Shown one piece after another: positions 24,656-36,000 of a DNA stretch of 64,000 nucleotides. The first letter of the stretch is position 1. Each line of letters starts with the position of its first letter. This DNA comes from Nemopilema nomurai (Eukaryota > Cnidaria > Scyphozoa > Rhizostomeae > Rhizostomatidae), in the NCBI GenBank assembly GCA_003864495.1, contig ML133421.1, forward strand, positions 2,604,001 to 2,668,000. Reading direction: 5' to 3'. The position numbers and the translations under genes were made by a program. A model generated the notes under the pieces. That model saw only the letters and a program-made list of their open reading frames with translations, made no database searches and had not been told where the DNA came from.

Positions 24656-26301
24656 ACTACCGAATCACATTCAAACTTATTATACTTATGCGAACCAAAA
24701 GTGTTGAGTCGCAATGACTCAACCGAGTCGACCTTTAAGTTCAAGCGTTTCTTCAGCCTGTCCGTAACGTAACTACGTTGACTGCCACTGTCAAAGAGAA
24801 TCGTAATTCTTTCTTCGCGTGATTCATCTTCCCCATATGCAACTGCCGTGGCTGTCATCATTAATGCTGTCTCCTTTGAACGTGCTGTTGCAGAAATTGC
24901 ATTGTCTACTGACTCAGCATGCCTTGTTTCTTTCTCTGTAGGCCTTTCCATTTTTGAAGAGCACAACGATGAGTGGTGTTTTCTTCCGCAATGTTTACAC
25001 CGCTTATTTCCAAAACAGGCCTTTGCTGTGTGACCAGGCTTGAGGCATACAAAACAGCATCTCAACTTAAACACAATATCTTTCCTTTGCTTGATTTCTG
25101 TAACTTTGCCACATTCGGCTGCGGAATGATTTCCCTCACAATAGATGCACGATGTTTCCTGTAGAGGCTTACCTCTAGCAACGAAAGCTTGTGTTGTGCC
25201 TGGTGCTTTAAGACGGCTGTTGTGCCCTTTTTCGACTCTCCTTTCACCACTTGAAGCCTTATCACTGAATTCCTTGATTTCAATTTCCTTCCGAATTATA
25301 CCCAAAATTTCTTCTATAGGCCATACGTCTGTTGTTATTTTCCGTGCCACTTGAGTGGTGATTTCCTTGGGCATCCTGCTCATAATAATTGGTATCAGCA
25401 AACTGCCATATCTTTCTGCAGGCATACCAAGAGATTCAAGACCCCTGACGTGTACATTAATCTTGTCAAAAATAAAACGAAGTTGGTTTATCGTTTCGTT
25501 TGGATGGCCTTGTAGTTTAAGTAGCGAATTCATGTGTTCATTAATGATGAGCTGTTTATTCCCAAATCTCTCTCTCAGTATTTCAATGGCCGAGTCATAG
25601 TTACCTGCTGTCATGTCGAGCCCTTCCAATGCCCTTTTAGCTGGTCCTTCCAACAAGTTTACCAAATACGTCAGCTTCTGAATTGAAGTTAACCCCGAAT
25701 GTTGGTGTACTGCACAGTCAAAACTTTGCCAGAATGCCGTAAACTTTGTTACATCGCCACTAAACCTTGGCAAACTGATCTTGGGCAGCTTTATTCCCAT
25801 ATACCCCATTGCATCCGAGTGCCCGCTTTGATTAAGTTCAGAAGCCACACCTTGAAGCCCCGACATGCTTGATGGTGACGATGATGCTTCCTGATTTTGA
25901 TTTAGAGTAAAGTTTCCCACTGGTGTTGTTGGCCTTCTACTATAACTGCCGCTTTTGAACAATCGAATCTTTTCCAAATGTTCATAAATTTCCGCCTCAA
26001 AACTTGAAAATTCTTCTATTTCTCTTTCGATTTCTTCGACCGCACTTTTATCCACAATTTTGGCATGAAGGGCAGCCAGATATTTACCCTTGTCCTTCAA
26101 CGATACTGAAAGGGCATCCAATCTTGCCACTACATCTGGTACTGCATACGATTCTGTTTGCTCCGTTATAGCACGTGTTACCTCTCCTTTAAACCTTGTA
26201 ATTGCTGACCGATTACCGCGTTGCAATGCCTTCAACTTCTGCAACTCTCGACTTCGTTCCATGTCCACCGATGTTCCTGCATCCGCACTGTCAGTAGCCA
26301 T
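24568..26301 (-). CDS. BEL/Pao gag and start of protease
   Basis: A 577-codon frame starting MATDSADAGTS. It has a coiled-coil-like charged N-terminus (about residues 15-115), then a Pao-type gag core with LPKISLPRFSGDVTKFTAFW (about 170-190). Nucleic-acid-binding zinc knuckles follow around 385-450: CIYCEGNHSAAEC, CFVCLKPGHTAKAC and CKHCGRKHHSSLC. The aspartic protease motif LFDSGSQRSYV follows at about 505. The frame then shifts near 24655, so the last ~27 residues of this frame are out of register with the family. Gag packages the element RNA; the protease would cut the polyprotein. Confidence 0.93.
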   Translation of the reverse strand: MATDSADAGTSVDMERSRELQKLKALQRGNRSAITRFKGEVTRAITEQTESYAVPDVVARLDALSVSLKDKGKYLAALHAKIVDKSAVEEIEREIEEFSSFEAEIYEHLEKIRLFKSGSYSRRPTTPVGNFTLNQNQEASSSPSSMSGLQGVASELNQSGHSDAMGYMGIKLPKISLPRFSGDVTKFTAFWQSFDCAVHQHSGLTSIQKLTYLVNLLEGPAKRALEGLDMTAGNYDSAIEILRERFGNKQLIINEHMNSLLKLQGHPNETINQLRFIFDKINVHVRGLESLGMPAERYGSLLIPIIMSRMPKEITTQVARKITTDVWPIEEILGIIRKEIEIKEFSDKASSGERRVEKGHNSRLKAPGTTQAFVARGKPLQETSCIYCEGNHSAAECGKVTEIKQRKDIVFKLRCCFVCLKPGHTAKACFGNKRCKHCGRKHHSSLCSSKMERPTEKETRHAESVDNAISATARSKETALMMTATAVAYGEDESREERITILFDSGSQRSYVTDRLKKRLNLKVDSVESLRLNTFGSHKYNKFECDSVVQMLPQVMVIPYPFAHLAAMFFARLCLQA

Positions 26302-26323
26302 TTTCCCGAAAAACGAAAAACTT

Positions 26324-26346
26324 CCCCGCTACAACGTTGGGCGCCA
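26324..26346 (-). promoter_or_regulatory. tRNA primer binding site
   Basis: Two bases after the 5' LTR the coding strand reads TGGCGCCCAACGTTG, the usual TGG-starting primer-binding site that pairs with a tRNA 3' end to begin minus-strand DNA synthesis. Confidence 0.85.
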
Positions 26347-26348
26347 TA

Positions 26349-26524
26349 TATTTGAAACCTTACCTAGGTTCTGGAAGTTATCGCTAAGCGCAGAAAACAG
26401 GACGTTCTTCTCCATGAAACATTTTAATGGTACTAAAAACGCATGTTAAAAGGTGTTAGTTTATTTATTAACAATGAAGATGCTGCGTAGCACGAACTGC
26501 GCAGGCAGTACAGGGTTTACAACA
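26349..26524 (-). repeat. 5' LTR of the BEL/Pao element
   Basis: 176 bp, matching 20396-20571 except for two substitutions. On the coding strand it begins TGTTGTAAACCC and contains an AATAAA signal inside GTTAATAAATAAAC. The left edge as placed gives a perfect 5-bp flanking duplication. Confidence 0.95.
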
Positions 26525-26989
26525 GATTCAAAGCTCAATTTGCAATACAAAAAAGTATTGCAACGAGTTCTAAATGTAGGTGGCATGCAAAAATGTCTTC
26601 ACTATTTGGTTTCTAAGTACACTCTAGCTTTAAGAGTGCAAGAAGAGACGCGCTGCTTTTGATTTAATTATAACGCTGATGAAATGTTCTTTTCTACAGG
26701 GACACATCAAGTTTAACCTTCTCATTCCTGCTTTCTTTAATTTTAAGCCAGTTAAGAGTTTTCATAAGCTCTTTATATAACCGATTTACCCATCCTGTAG
26801 TCATACATGTACTTATAAAAACATCGTAGCCTCTATTGATAACAGAACCCACTGTCGAGTCCAAAATTATCAAAAGAGGAAGCACCGACTGTTAACGATG
26901 CTCCTAGTTGATAAGATTGGTGACGCATTTACCCAATTCGCCCCACTGGTCCTAGGCCAAGCCCAGGGGCCCCCAAGGATTCTAATTAA

Positions 26990-27327
26990 GGCTGCGTTTA
27001 CACGATACCGGATTACTCATGTATCGGATTACTTTTCATATCGGATAGGGGATGCGTTTACACGGCTCCGCATCAATCCGATACGTCCCGTACCACTTTT
27101 GCGGAGTGAAATCACTCCGCTGTGAAAGTGGTATGAAAAGTGTTCCGATACGTCCCGTACCACATTCCACCTCGTGTAAACAGGCGAATCCGATACGCTT
27201 TAACTCCGTAACCTCCTTCTTAACTACGCAGAGGAGTGAAAACAATAGAAGTATGCTGCGCAGTGAACAGCGGAGCGTTATCGTGTAAACAGGATGAAAA
27301 GCAATCCGGTATCGTGTAAACGCAGCC
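26990..27327. mobile_element. MITE 1 with 25-bp inverted ends, TAA-flanked
   Basis: GGCTGCGTTTACACGATACC at 26990 is matched in inverse at the end of the element (27303-27327), 25 bp exact. TAA precedes it at 26987-26989 and follows at 27328-27330. The interior holds further inverted copies of GTTTACACG and of CCGATACG. A 3-bp TAA target fits PIF/Harbinger-type elements. No coding capacity. Confidence 0.8.
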
Positions 27328-27330
27328 TAA

Positions 27331-27971
27331 AGCTGAATTCACACTGGACGCGTCACGGCGCGGCGCGTCATGACGCTGACCAAATATGGTGGGATTAATT
27401 TGACGCTATGCGCACGCATCGCGTTTTTCCAGCCTAGCGTCACGATTCGTCAAAGTTAAATAAATTCAACTTTGCCGCGTGCTGACGCTTCAGAACAATA
27501 GAAAGCTTCGGGAATTGAGTCATCGTTCTCTTTCATAACCGGAACCTCAAAGCCCTATAGTTTTAAAACATCACTTAAGTACGGGGACGTAGGTAGCACC
27601 TTAATGAACGGGTTTCTTTAAAAGGCACGTTTCCCGAGGACACATTTTCCGACTTTCAGAGGAAAGCTTGTTGTATAAAACTGTTGATGGAGTGAAAGGG
27701 AATTAATCGACGATACAAAACGCCAAAGAGCAATCAAAATAAATGTTTCCTCATTTTTTCAAGGAAAATTTAAGCTCTGGCTTTGTTTTGTGTTACAAGA
27801 ACAACAAGGCTGTCTTTATGATAGGCAGACATTGTGTTGTGAAAGCATCAAAACCGAATGACGCTCCCCGTATGACGCTTTGTGTGTGAACAGTCCAAAT
27901 TTTTCCTCTAGTGACGCTTTATAACGCTAGGTGACGCGCCGCACCACGACGCATCCAGTGTGAATTCAGCT
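27331..27971. mobile_element. MITE 2 with ~47-bp imperfect inverted ends, TAA-flanked
   Basis: The left end AGCTGAATTCACACTGGA is inverted at 27954-27971; similarity extends inward to about 47 bp, rich in GACGC words. TAA flanks are at 27328-27330 and 27972-27974. The left TAA is the same three bases that end MITE 1. 641 bp, no open frame of note. Confidence 0.8.
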
Positions 27972-28046
27972 TAAGGCAAACACAGAGCAGCATGACACAA
28001 ACTACTTTTGCATATTTTAGGGAAATGGAAATGCGGTCCTGGGTAA

Positions 28047-28477
28047 AACCCTGTCCACACTACACAAACACCAAGGTTAGATTGCCCCAGGTTTTAGCTA
28101 AACCAGGTTAGATTTTGAAGTGGGGACACGAAACCTGGGGCGAACCTGGGTTAGTTATTCTAACGCATGCGCATTTTTAAATGTGTTTTCATTTTGCACG
28201 CCGAAAAGAAAGTGCATTGCAAGGAAAGACATTTTTGACAAAATACAATAAACTGCGACTTTAGCAACTTCCATTTTGATCGTGTTTGTGGAAAACCTGT
28301 TTTGTTGTCATTGTTTTGTTGTTGTTGTAATTTAACTACGCATGCGTAGCATCAGCTAACCTGGGTTCGCCCCGACTTTGTGTCCACATTACAACACATG
28401 TAAATCAAGTGTGGACAAAATCAGGTTAAATTTATCCTAGGGCGAGCCTGGGTTAGTTTGTGTAGTGTGGAAGGGCT
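28047..28477. mobile_element. MITE 3 with imperfect inverted ends, TAA-flanked
   Basis: The left end ACACTACACAAAC and right end GTTTGTGTAGTGT are inverted copies within arms of about 24 bp. Inner AACCTGGGTTAG words repeat in both orientations. TAA is at 28044-28046 and 28478-28480. 431 bp, non-coding. Confidence 0.7.
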
Positions 28478-28480
28478 TAA

Positions 28481-30090
28481 GACCAAGGGTTCAGGTCAGA
28501 CGAACACCAAATGAAACCTTTGCTATGGTCATATCAAATCAGATTGTATATTACGCCTAGACAGCCCAAATCCGAACGTTCTCGGTTTCGCACTCAACAA
28601 ACTTGGCTTGGCCTTTGTAAAAGCAAAACCACATTCCAATCTTCTCGAATGGGAAAAGTATTTGAGCTAAGTTTCTTTCGTAGGCTCAAGAAGTGAATAA
28701 TGTTTTTTGAGAAAAAAGCCTGCACGCTTTTCTCCCCAACAAATAGTATTTTAATTGTGTTTGATACTTGTTTGTCAGGTGCGACAATAAAAGCAAAACT
28801 TTTATGGTTTGGGTAATTGCCTGCAATCAAATGTGTGACGTATCTGTTACTGATACGTATCAAGATCCACCCACGTGTTGGCAGTGTAACACAGTCCACA
28901 ATTATGCCTGGCAAAGCAGCATCAGCCACGCAGAAATAGTGACGTCAAAATCACAGCTAAAATTGATACGCATTATCAAAACGAGTTTAGGCCATGCATT
29001 GATAAGTGAAGTACCTTTGTGGGGGACGGTGTTTTCATGTTGGAGGCATGAATATATTACAACTGATAATTGAGGTGATAGGGCTTTTTACTTGAATGGC
29101 AGAGAGGGACCGTTTAAAGGCGAAATGCAGCTGGTATTAGTTAACTATTAGGTAATCCCAAAGTCTCAAACGAAACATGCTGGGCCTTTGGTCAAGACTG
29201 TGCTATATTGGCGTTTCACATCGCGTTTCATTCAGTTTGGATCCTCTCCAATCAAAGCAGACAACCCTGCTAAGAAGGTGCGACAAAATACGCTCCATGT
29301 AAGTGGGCAGAACCAAATGTACCAAGCTAATCAAGTGACGAAGAACAAGCCAACTCCGAGTTAGGCAAGTGTCATGTCGAAACAGGAGACTCTGACACCG
29401 TTTGTAATTAACAGTTTTGTATTGGAAAATGGCATTAGAGGCAACATCCTTGCACAAACATTCTGATTTAACGAAAATTAGATGTAGTTGCAAATTAGAT
29501 GGTCCTAGTACTTACAATACAAACAAACATAGATACTTGATACTTGATAGATACTTGGAATCATGGTGGCCAATGGTCTGTAAAAAGCATCTTTTAAATC
29601 CGACGGTGCATTGGGCAGATGTCACGGCTTATCAGTTATTGTAAAACATCATCTAAAAGACACGAGTTACGAAAATATCTATTTTTCCTGAATAACATGT
29701 ATCTGTGGTTACCCCTTTGTCGCGAAGAAACACTTTGAGGTTCTAGCAAAAGCCATTTTTCCACAAATAGAAGGCTACGATTCAACACATTAATTCCAGG
29801 TAATCCATAATGGGGCTCATGATGTTTATAATCACGATGGATGGAAATTTAGTGCCAACATTAAAAATGTAAACAGGAAATGGTGCTAGCCGCTTTGAAT
29901 ACGAGGCTGTTTGGCTGTGACAGTTGCGTGACTAGGCCGCCAATAGCTGGTTGTAACCGAATGAGACAATGTCAACTAACTAGAAAGTTGTTTGCAGTTT
30001 CAAGACAGGCGTTAGCATTCTCGCAACTGCAAAACAACTGATAGACTAGAGTTTCGTATTAAGTCGACTAAACTACAAAGGATATGCCGT
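28481..30090. other. spacer between MITE cluster and SREBP 3' end
   Basis: AT-rich with only short frames. A 101-codon plus frame at 28768-29073 has no recognisable domain. The part next to 30090 should include the SREBP 3' UTR; I could not place a poly(A) signal with confidence. Confidence 0.4.
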
Positions 30091-33000
30091 TCAGGGCGTT
30101 TTAAGAAACACCAGAATCTTTTTACAGTCTTCAGTCATTTCGGTTAGGCCCAACTTCTCTAGTGTTAGGCCAATGCGCTGAAGGTAGGCGACGCAGCTTG
30201 TTGGGTAACACTTGGCGACGACCAAAGGCAAATGCTTTATGACAAACAGCATGATCTTTGCATTTTGGAATTCTTCGTTCTTAATACTGCCATCCGCGTC
30301 TGAAAATTCAATCGAATACAACAGGCACTGAGTAAAATATTTAGAAATATCAGCTGGCCATTTCAGCAAGTCGGACTGTCAACCTCTATATAAGTAAAAT
30401 GTTACAAAAAGGTGAATGAAGCGGGGTAAAAGAAAAACTGAGAACGTTTTCTGACCACAGGGCTCTCATAAGCCAAGGTAGCCTTAATCCCCACAACTCC
30501 GTGTACAGATAACATAATTTTAAATAGCAAGCTAAACTCCGCAAGTCAAACGCTTCCAATTGACCACTGCTAACCAGGTACATACCGTGCGAGGGATCCG
30601 TCTTCTGGTGAATTCGGTTACGCAGAAGTCCCTTCGTGAGACCAACTGGATTCACTCCAGCCATCACTCTCATAGCCTCACTGAAAAATTTCACCTAGAT
30701 CAAATGGAATAAACACCTTTATTTTATAAAGATCAAAAGAGCTTGGGTGGAGCATAAAAATGCGAAAATAGGGTAGAACTTTATGAAAAGCGGATTACCC
30801 GGATTAACCTTGGTTTCCATTTTCATCAATTAATTCTTCTACTTTTATCGCTGATTTATCTTAATAGCTCTCTCTAAACATTTACCGAATATAACAAAGT
30901 ACAATGACTTGGCATTGAAATCGTTAGCGACCTCATTTGTTGTTGCTTTGCAATGCTGAAAACAGGTGTTTAAAGGCCGCTCGACTTTCGATTAAAAATC
31001 CAATCTTATGCGAATCATATTTGTTTGCTTTAAAAGCCTGTCATACTAAATAAGCACTGTTCTCAGTCGGGTGTGACGCACAATGAATTACCTTGTTAGC
31101 CAAAGGAGGGAAATGGCAAGATAGCTTCTGCAGTATGCTTATGTTCTGCTCGAATCCTTCAAGCTGTCGGGGGGTCAACGTTTTCAGTGGTGATGATTCC
31201 CAATGAACTATTCTGATATTCAAGGCCATATCAGCAGATGCTGCGGTTAAAAGCTACAAAGCAACAGAGACGACATCAAAAGAGGTATGCTTGAAGGATG
31301 TGCCGGGGTAACACCAATTGGATGAACATTGAGTTATCGCAGACCCTGGATCTGCTGATGTCTCAAGCATTTTCTATTCTGAAGAGAACAAAGGGTTCAC
31401 TTCTAGTAGTCAAAGGTAGAGTTACAATACTAACAGCAGCCAATCAGGTTAAGCAAGCTGACTTCCCCAATAGTAAACAATAACAACAGCAACACTAACA
31501 ACAGCAGCAACAACACCAACAAAAACAAATTCTAGAAACAGGAATCACCTGGAAAAAACTGCTGCTGTTCTTTCTGCCTTCATCGAGGGCGAAATTTCTG
31601 AGGAAATTTTCTTCCATAATCGAGATTCGAGTTTCGACCTCCCCTCCAATGCAGTCATCAACGGCATCAAAATAGCAATCCACAAGGTCGTACAAGTCGC
31701 TTGCATAAGGTCTAAAAAGGAATGTTCAACGGTGCATGGATCACTCCTTATTAAAATAAGAGCTATCCTAAATATAAATAAATGTAAAATAGGAAGAAGC
31801 TTGCACGAAATACATTACAGGCATACAAGTACTAACGCTAAGCTTAGTAGCTGAAACCAATAACATTCTTTAAAGTTGTTGGGCTTATTGGAGAATTATG
31901 TAGTGAGCTACTTTAGAAAAACCTAACAAGATAGTTGCAAAATCCAAGAGATCAAGATGAAATGTTAAAGACAGGCTGCCGACATTGGCTACCGTTAAAC
32001 AGGAAGCAGCATTCTCGTCCAGATACTATCGGTTAGTGATTTTGAGCTTGAATGGAGAAGGTCAAAGTCCAATAATCTGCTTCCTCATAAAGTGGCCTAG
32101 GCCATCGTAAGCAATGGCTACAACCCGAGCTCATACGACAATACGCACCCTTTGTTTTCTGCAGCCCAGTCAACAGACTCCCAGGCATCCCTGGCCTTGT
32201 CTCTCATTCCGACTCCGATGTAGAACACGGCGCTTAGCAAGCTGCGCCACAGGCACGCGCCATCCGTCCCGCATTGTTTCAAGACAGCAAGGCACCGCTC
32301 GGTGTCCTCGATATCCAATTCGTTATTGGCAGGGGCTACGATCTTTCTCAAGGCTGCATCTACTTGCGTCAAAATGAAGCTATCCTTCACGTGCTCAAAA
32401 GGTTCTGGAAACAATTGAAATGGAAAGGGGCTCAGCTGGTGCTTTTAAGCAGCCGCATGACACATGGTCGCGGTCACGTGAACACTGAAGCATGTGGACA
32501 GAATTGGGCAAATGACAGTTGCTAGCTGATACTGCGTCCATGGTTACGAAATAACTTCAAGATTTTCACTTTGGTAATTATATGAAACAACAACGGTGAA
32601 CAATGTTGTTTGATCACAAAATATAAGAGAGATCTCTGTATACATTTACAACCTAGGTTAACTGCTGGCACTGCGGCCGCAAATAGTATGGCATTGAGAA
32701 TATCAGAAGCCATAGTGGCAGCTGTATTGAAATTACAGAGCAGTAGCAGCGACTTTACCTGCCGTTGGGCTTTGATCGAAACGGAATCCCTGCGATGACC
32801 ATTCATCGGATAATATATATTGATAGCCGAGAGGGTGAAAAACCCAAGCAAGGGATTCTGGGACATCGTCTGCTCGATGCGCCAGCAAGGTCTTGCCTCG
32901 ACCAATCAGGTAGCGCTGTGGAAAGAGAACACACATCAATAAGGCCACACCAACAATCAAATTCAAGACCAATTCCTTTTAAGTTCCACACACCTAAAAA

Positions 33001-36000
33001 GCAGTCACTTCAGAGAAGAAAAGAGAAAGCAGCGGGAAAGGACGATCGTGAAATGAGATTGGGCAAATCAGTGCAAATACAAGTCGGCAAGGGAAGGTTA
33101 TGAACGATTTGGGAAAATGCTGGCTATATGCGGCAAAAAAGGCGATTAAAAAGTATAAATTTATTCTCTTCTTCAGCCCTAAGATTTCTCTTCTTACACC
33201 CTGAGATTTCATTGTTTACTCTAGACATTAGTACGCTCCAGTAATGTTCAGCTCTGCAGAATCCAACCATTAGAAGTCAATATGAATGAAGATCAGCTGC
33301 TACAGGACACTTACCACGAGAAGATTAGAAGATGCTCCAAATTTAAGCCTCAACATCATTGCCGTGTGCAAATATATCTTGAAGATGCGTTCACTGGAGA
33401 CGGCTTCACCCGCGTTCTCTGCCATGTTGATGGCGGACAGAGCCAATTTGACGCTCATCAGTTTGCTTGTAGGGCTCCCTGCACACGAACAAAAACTAGT
33501 CCCTTAGCACATGATGACGGAAATAGAAAAACAGAATAGGCTTTGGAGTAGCCTCCTTTTGGTGCACTGTGTCAGCTGTATAATCCCCAGCCTTGTGAAG
33601 ATACGAAAGATCCTGGAAATATTTTGCAAGCGTCCACAAAGGTTTACACGCAAAGCATTATATACTGTCTTTGAGATAAAGGAGCAAAGCAAAAGTGTCT
33701 CTCGGCATCAGGTTCAAACCCACTTTATTAAAAATGAACATTTTATGCGCATTAAGCATGCATAGCATACTCAATTCTTCGCATAAAAGTATGAAAAAGG
33801 CAGCAGTTTGAACAATACATACCAATAAGCACAAAATGGAGCAGTTTCGTGTAAGCCTCCGACGCAAGTGAACAAGAGTGGTGATATCTTGCTTTTGCTT
33901 CGGCGACGGACAGCCTACGAGGAAGAAGCAGCCACCCAAGGTTCTTGAGCGGAGAAAGGAAGCCAATCTGATACAGCACGTGACAAATGAAATGCCAGAA
34001 TAGCGATGGTATGACGTCAATTTTTGATGACGACCAGGGACGGCCGACCACTTGCAAGGCATGCTCAACAAGACTGCCTGCACTTTCGATGTCTCCCTGT
34101 TAGAAAACATAAAGTGGCATTTCATTGTTGTTACTAAAAAGAAGAGGACGAGACTAAAGAGAGGAACACCACATAAAATAATCAACCTTAAATGAGATTT
34201 TTACTCAGATGAGTTTGTGGCTCCAGGTCATCTTCATGAAAGTCAATCCCATCGACATCTCATAGCAAAATCCCAATTTGGCACCGAAAGTCTAATCACA
34301 GAAACTAACTACGTGTCGAAAATCCGAAATCCACCACAAATCTTTTTGAATGGATTGAAACTTGCACAGAACATGAAGAAACATGGGAAATTTCACCAGA
34401 AACAAAATTTGATTCCATCCCAAAAAGGACATCCGTTCATTCAAAACAAAACAAATTCCAATTAAATTTTCCCTTCAACAAAATGAACAATGGTGGTTAC
34501 TTGCAAGTACCAATTTGGATGAAATAACCTACCTTGATTGCCTCGGATTCTGCCTTGTTCATGTTGGCTCTAAAGGAGTTGACATTCTTTGAATCCTTTG
34601 AATAGCGCGGTTCACCTTTGATGAGTAGCCACGCAAAGAACAACAGGTACAAGACAACATTGACAATAACTGAAGTGTATGCTTTGAATCCGTCATTTTC
34701 TGCACCATTATTGACTGAGAGGATCGACCTACCACTTGTGTGAGGTGTCGCGTAATCATAGGACGGACCTGAGTAATAGCAAATATCATGTCTTGTTTAT
34801 TGATACAAACAAAGTATAAGCATCAATATACGTACATTCAAAAGATCTTCATGAAAACATGCAATATGTGAGCAGTATGAATTATAGGGCAAAATCATGC
34901 TAGTCTCCAGAATTACCAACAAAACTGGGTTTGATAGACATTGATAGACAGCTTTAGAGAGACATGGCTCATTGAGAGAAAAGCTAGTTGCGACATACCA
35001 TCTTTGGTTCCAAATAGAAGCTTGCCAGGGCCGAAAAACATGAAAGCGAACATGAACATGCTGAGGAAGAAACGCTGCTTATTCATCATGCTGAAAGTTC
35101 CATTGCCTTGCACAGATTCAACTGATGACGGTGACGTAGCAGCAGACGATTGGCCTGAATCATGTGACTGGAGCTCGTCCTCCATCAGCTCAATATCCTC
35201 TTCCTCGGAACAGGCATCAACATCAAAGTCTTCTACCAAGTTGTGGTGCATATGTTGGGCATTGCCATGGTTCTGAACAAGGTCTACAAGGCTTGCTACA
35301 AAAAGGTGTTTACATGTAACTGAATACCAAAATCCTCCAAAATTGAGATACAACAATTTTTTCTGGTGACTCAGATTAAATCATGCATGGAAAGCATGTA
35401 TTGCCAAACGGTGTTCATGGAGAAACACAAAGATATGAATGGTTGTTGGTACTGATCTGCTAGGGCAAAGTTTCAAGTAAATTGAAATTTATTCCAACAG
35501 CCAAATAAACCCTGATTCATACTAAGAACATACTAAAATACAGACATAAAAATTATACTGCAGGCATAAGAAAGAAAATCTGTACTGAGTCTAAAAGTCA
35601 ACTTCTATCACAGATTCATTTCTACATCTTTAGAAGCACTCACTTTGCTTTTGTGCCATCTTCAGCCTCATGTTCTCCTGCTTTAACCTTTGGTTGATCT
35701 TTCTAAGATACTTAATGTGATCCATTGCTTTTCTTAAAATACCAGCTTTTGTGCTCTGAAAGGAAGATGTAAATACAGATAAGAAGATGGGCTACATCTA
35801 TAAAGAATAGCCAGGAAAATGTTGCTTCAATCAGTTAAGAAAAGAGCATCACATATTTGACATGGAAAATTTGAACAGAGCAATATTAACTCAGTCTTTG
35901 TAATAGGCCACGTGCGGCATTTCGCACACCTTGATTACTTTGCGCGTGCGATCACGATGCGATGCGAACCGCTTTTTATCGGTTGTTTCTCATACCTGTT

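Larger units (their letters stand above)
20396..26524 (-). mobile_element. BEL/Pao LTR retrotransposon
   Basis: A 6129-bp element on the minus strand, with LTRs at 26349-26524 (5') and 20396-20571 (3') and a 5-bp target duplication GATTC at 20391-20395 and 26525-26529. The LTRs begin TGTTGT and end AAATA on the coding strand. They differ at two of 176 positions that I could see, so the insertion is young. Order is gag, protease, reverse transcriptase, RNase H-like region, integrase, as in BEL/Pao. Three frameshifts break pol (near 24655, 24170 and 21285), so this copy is not expected to be autonomous as read. Confidence 0.96.
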
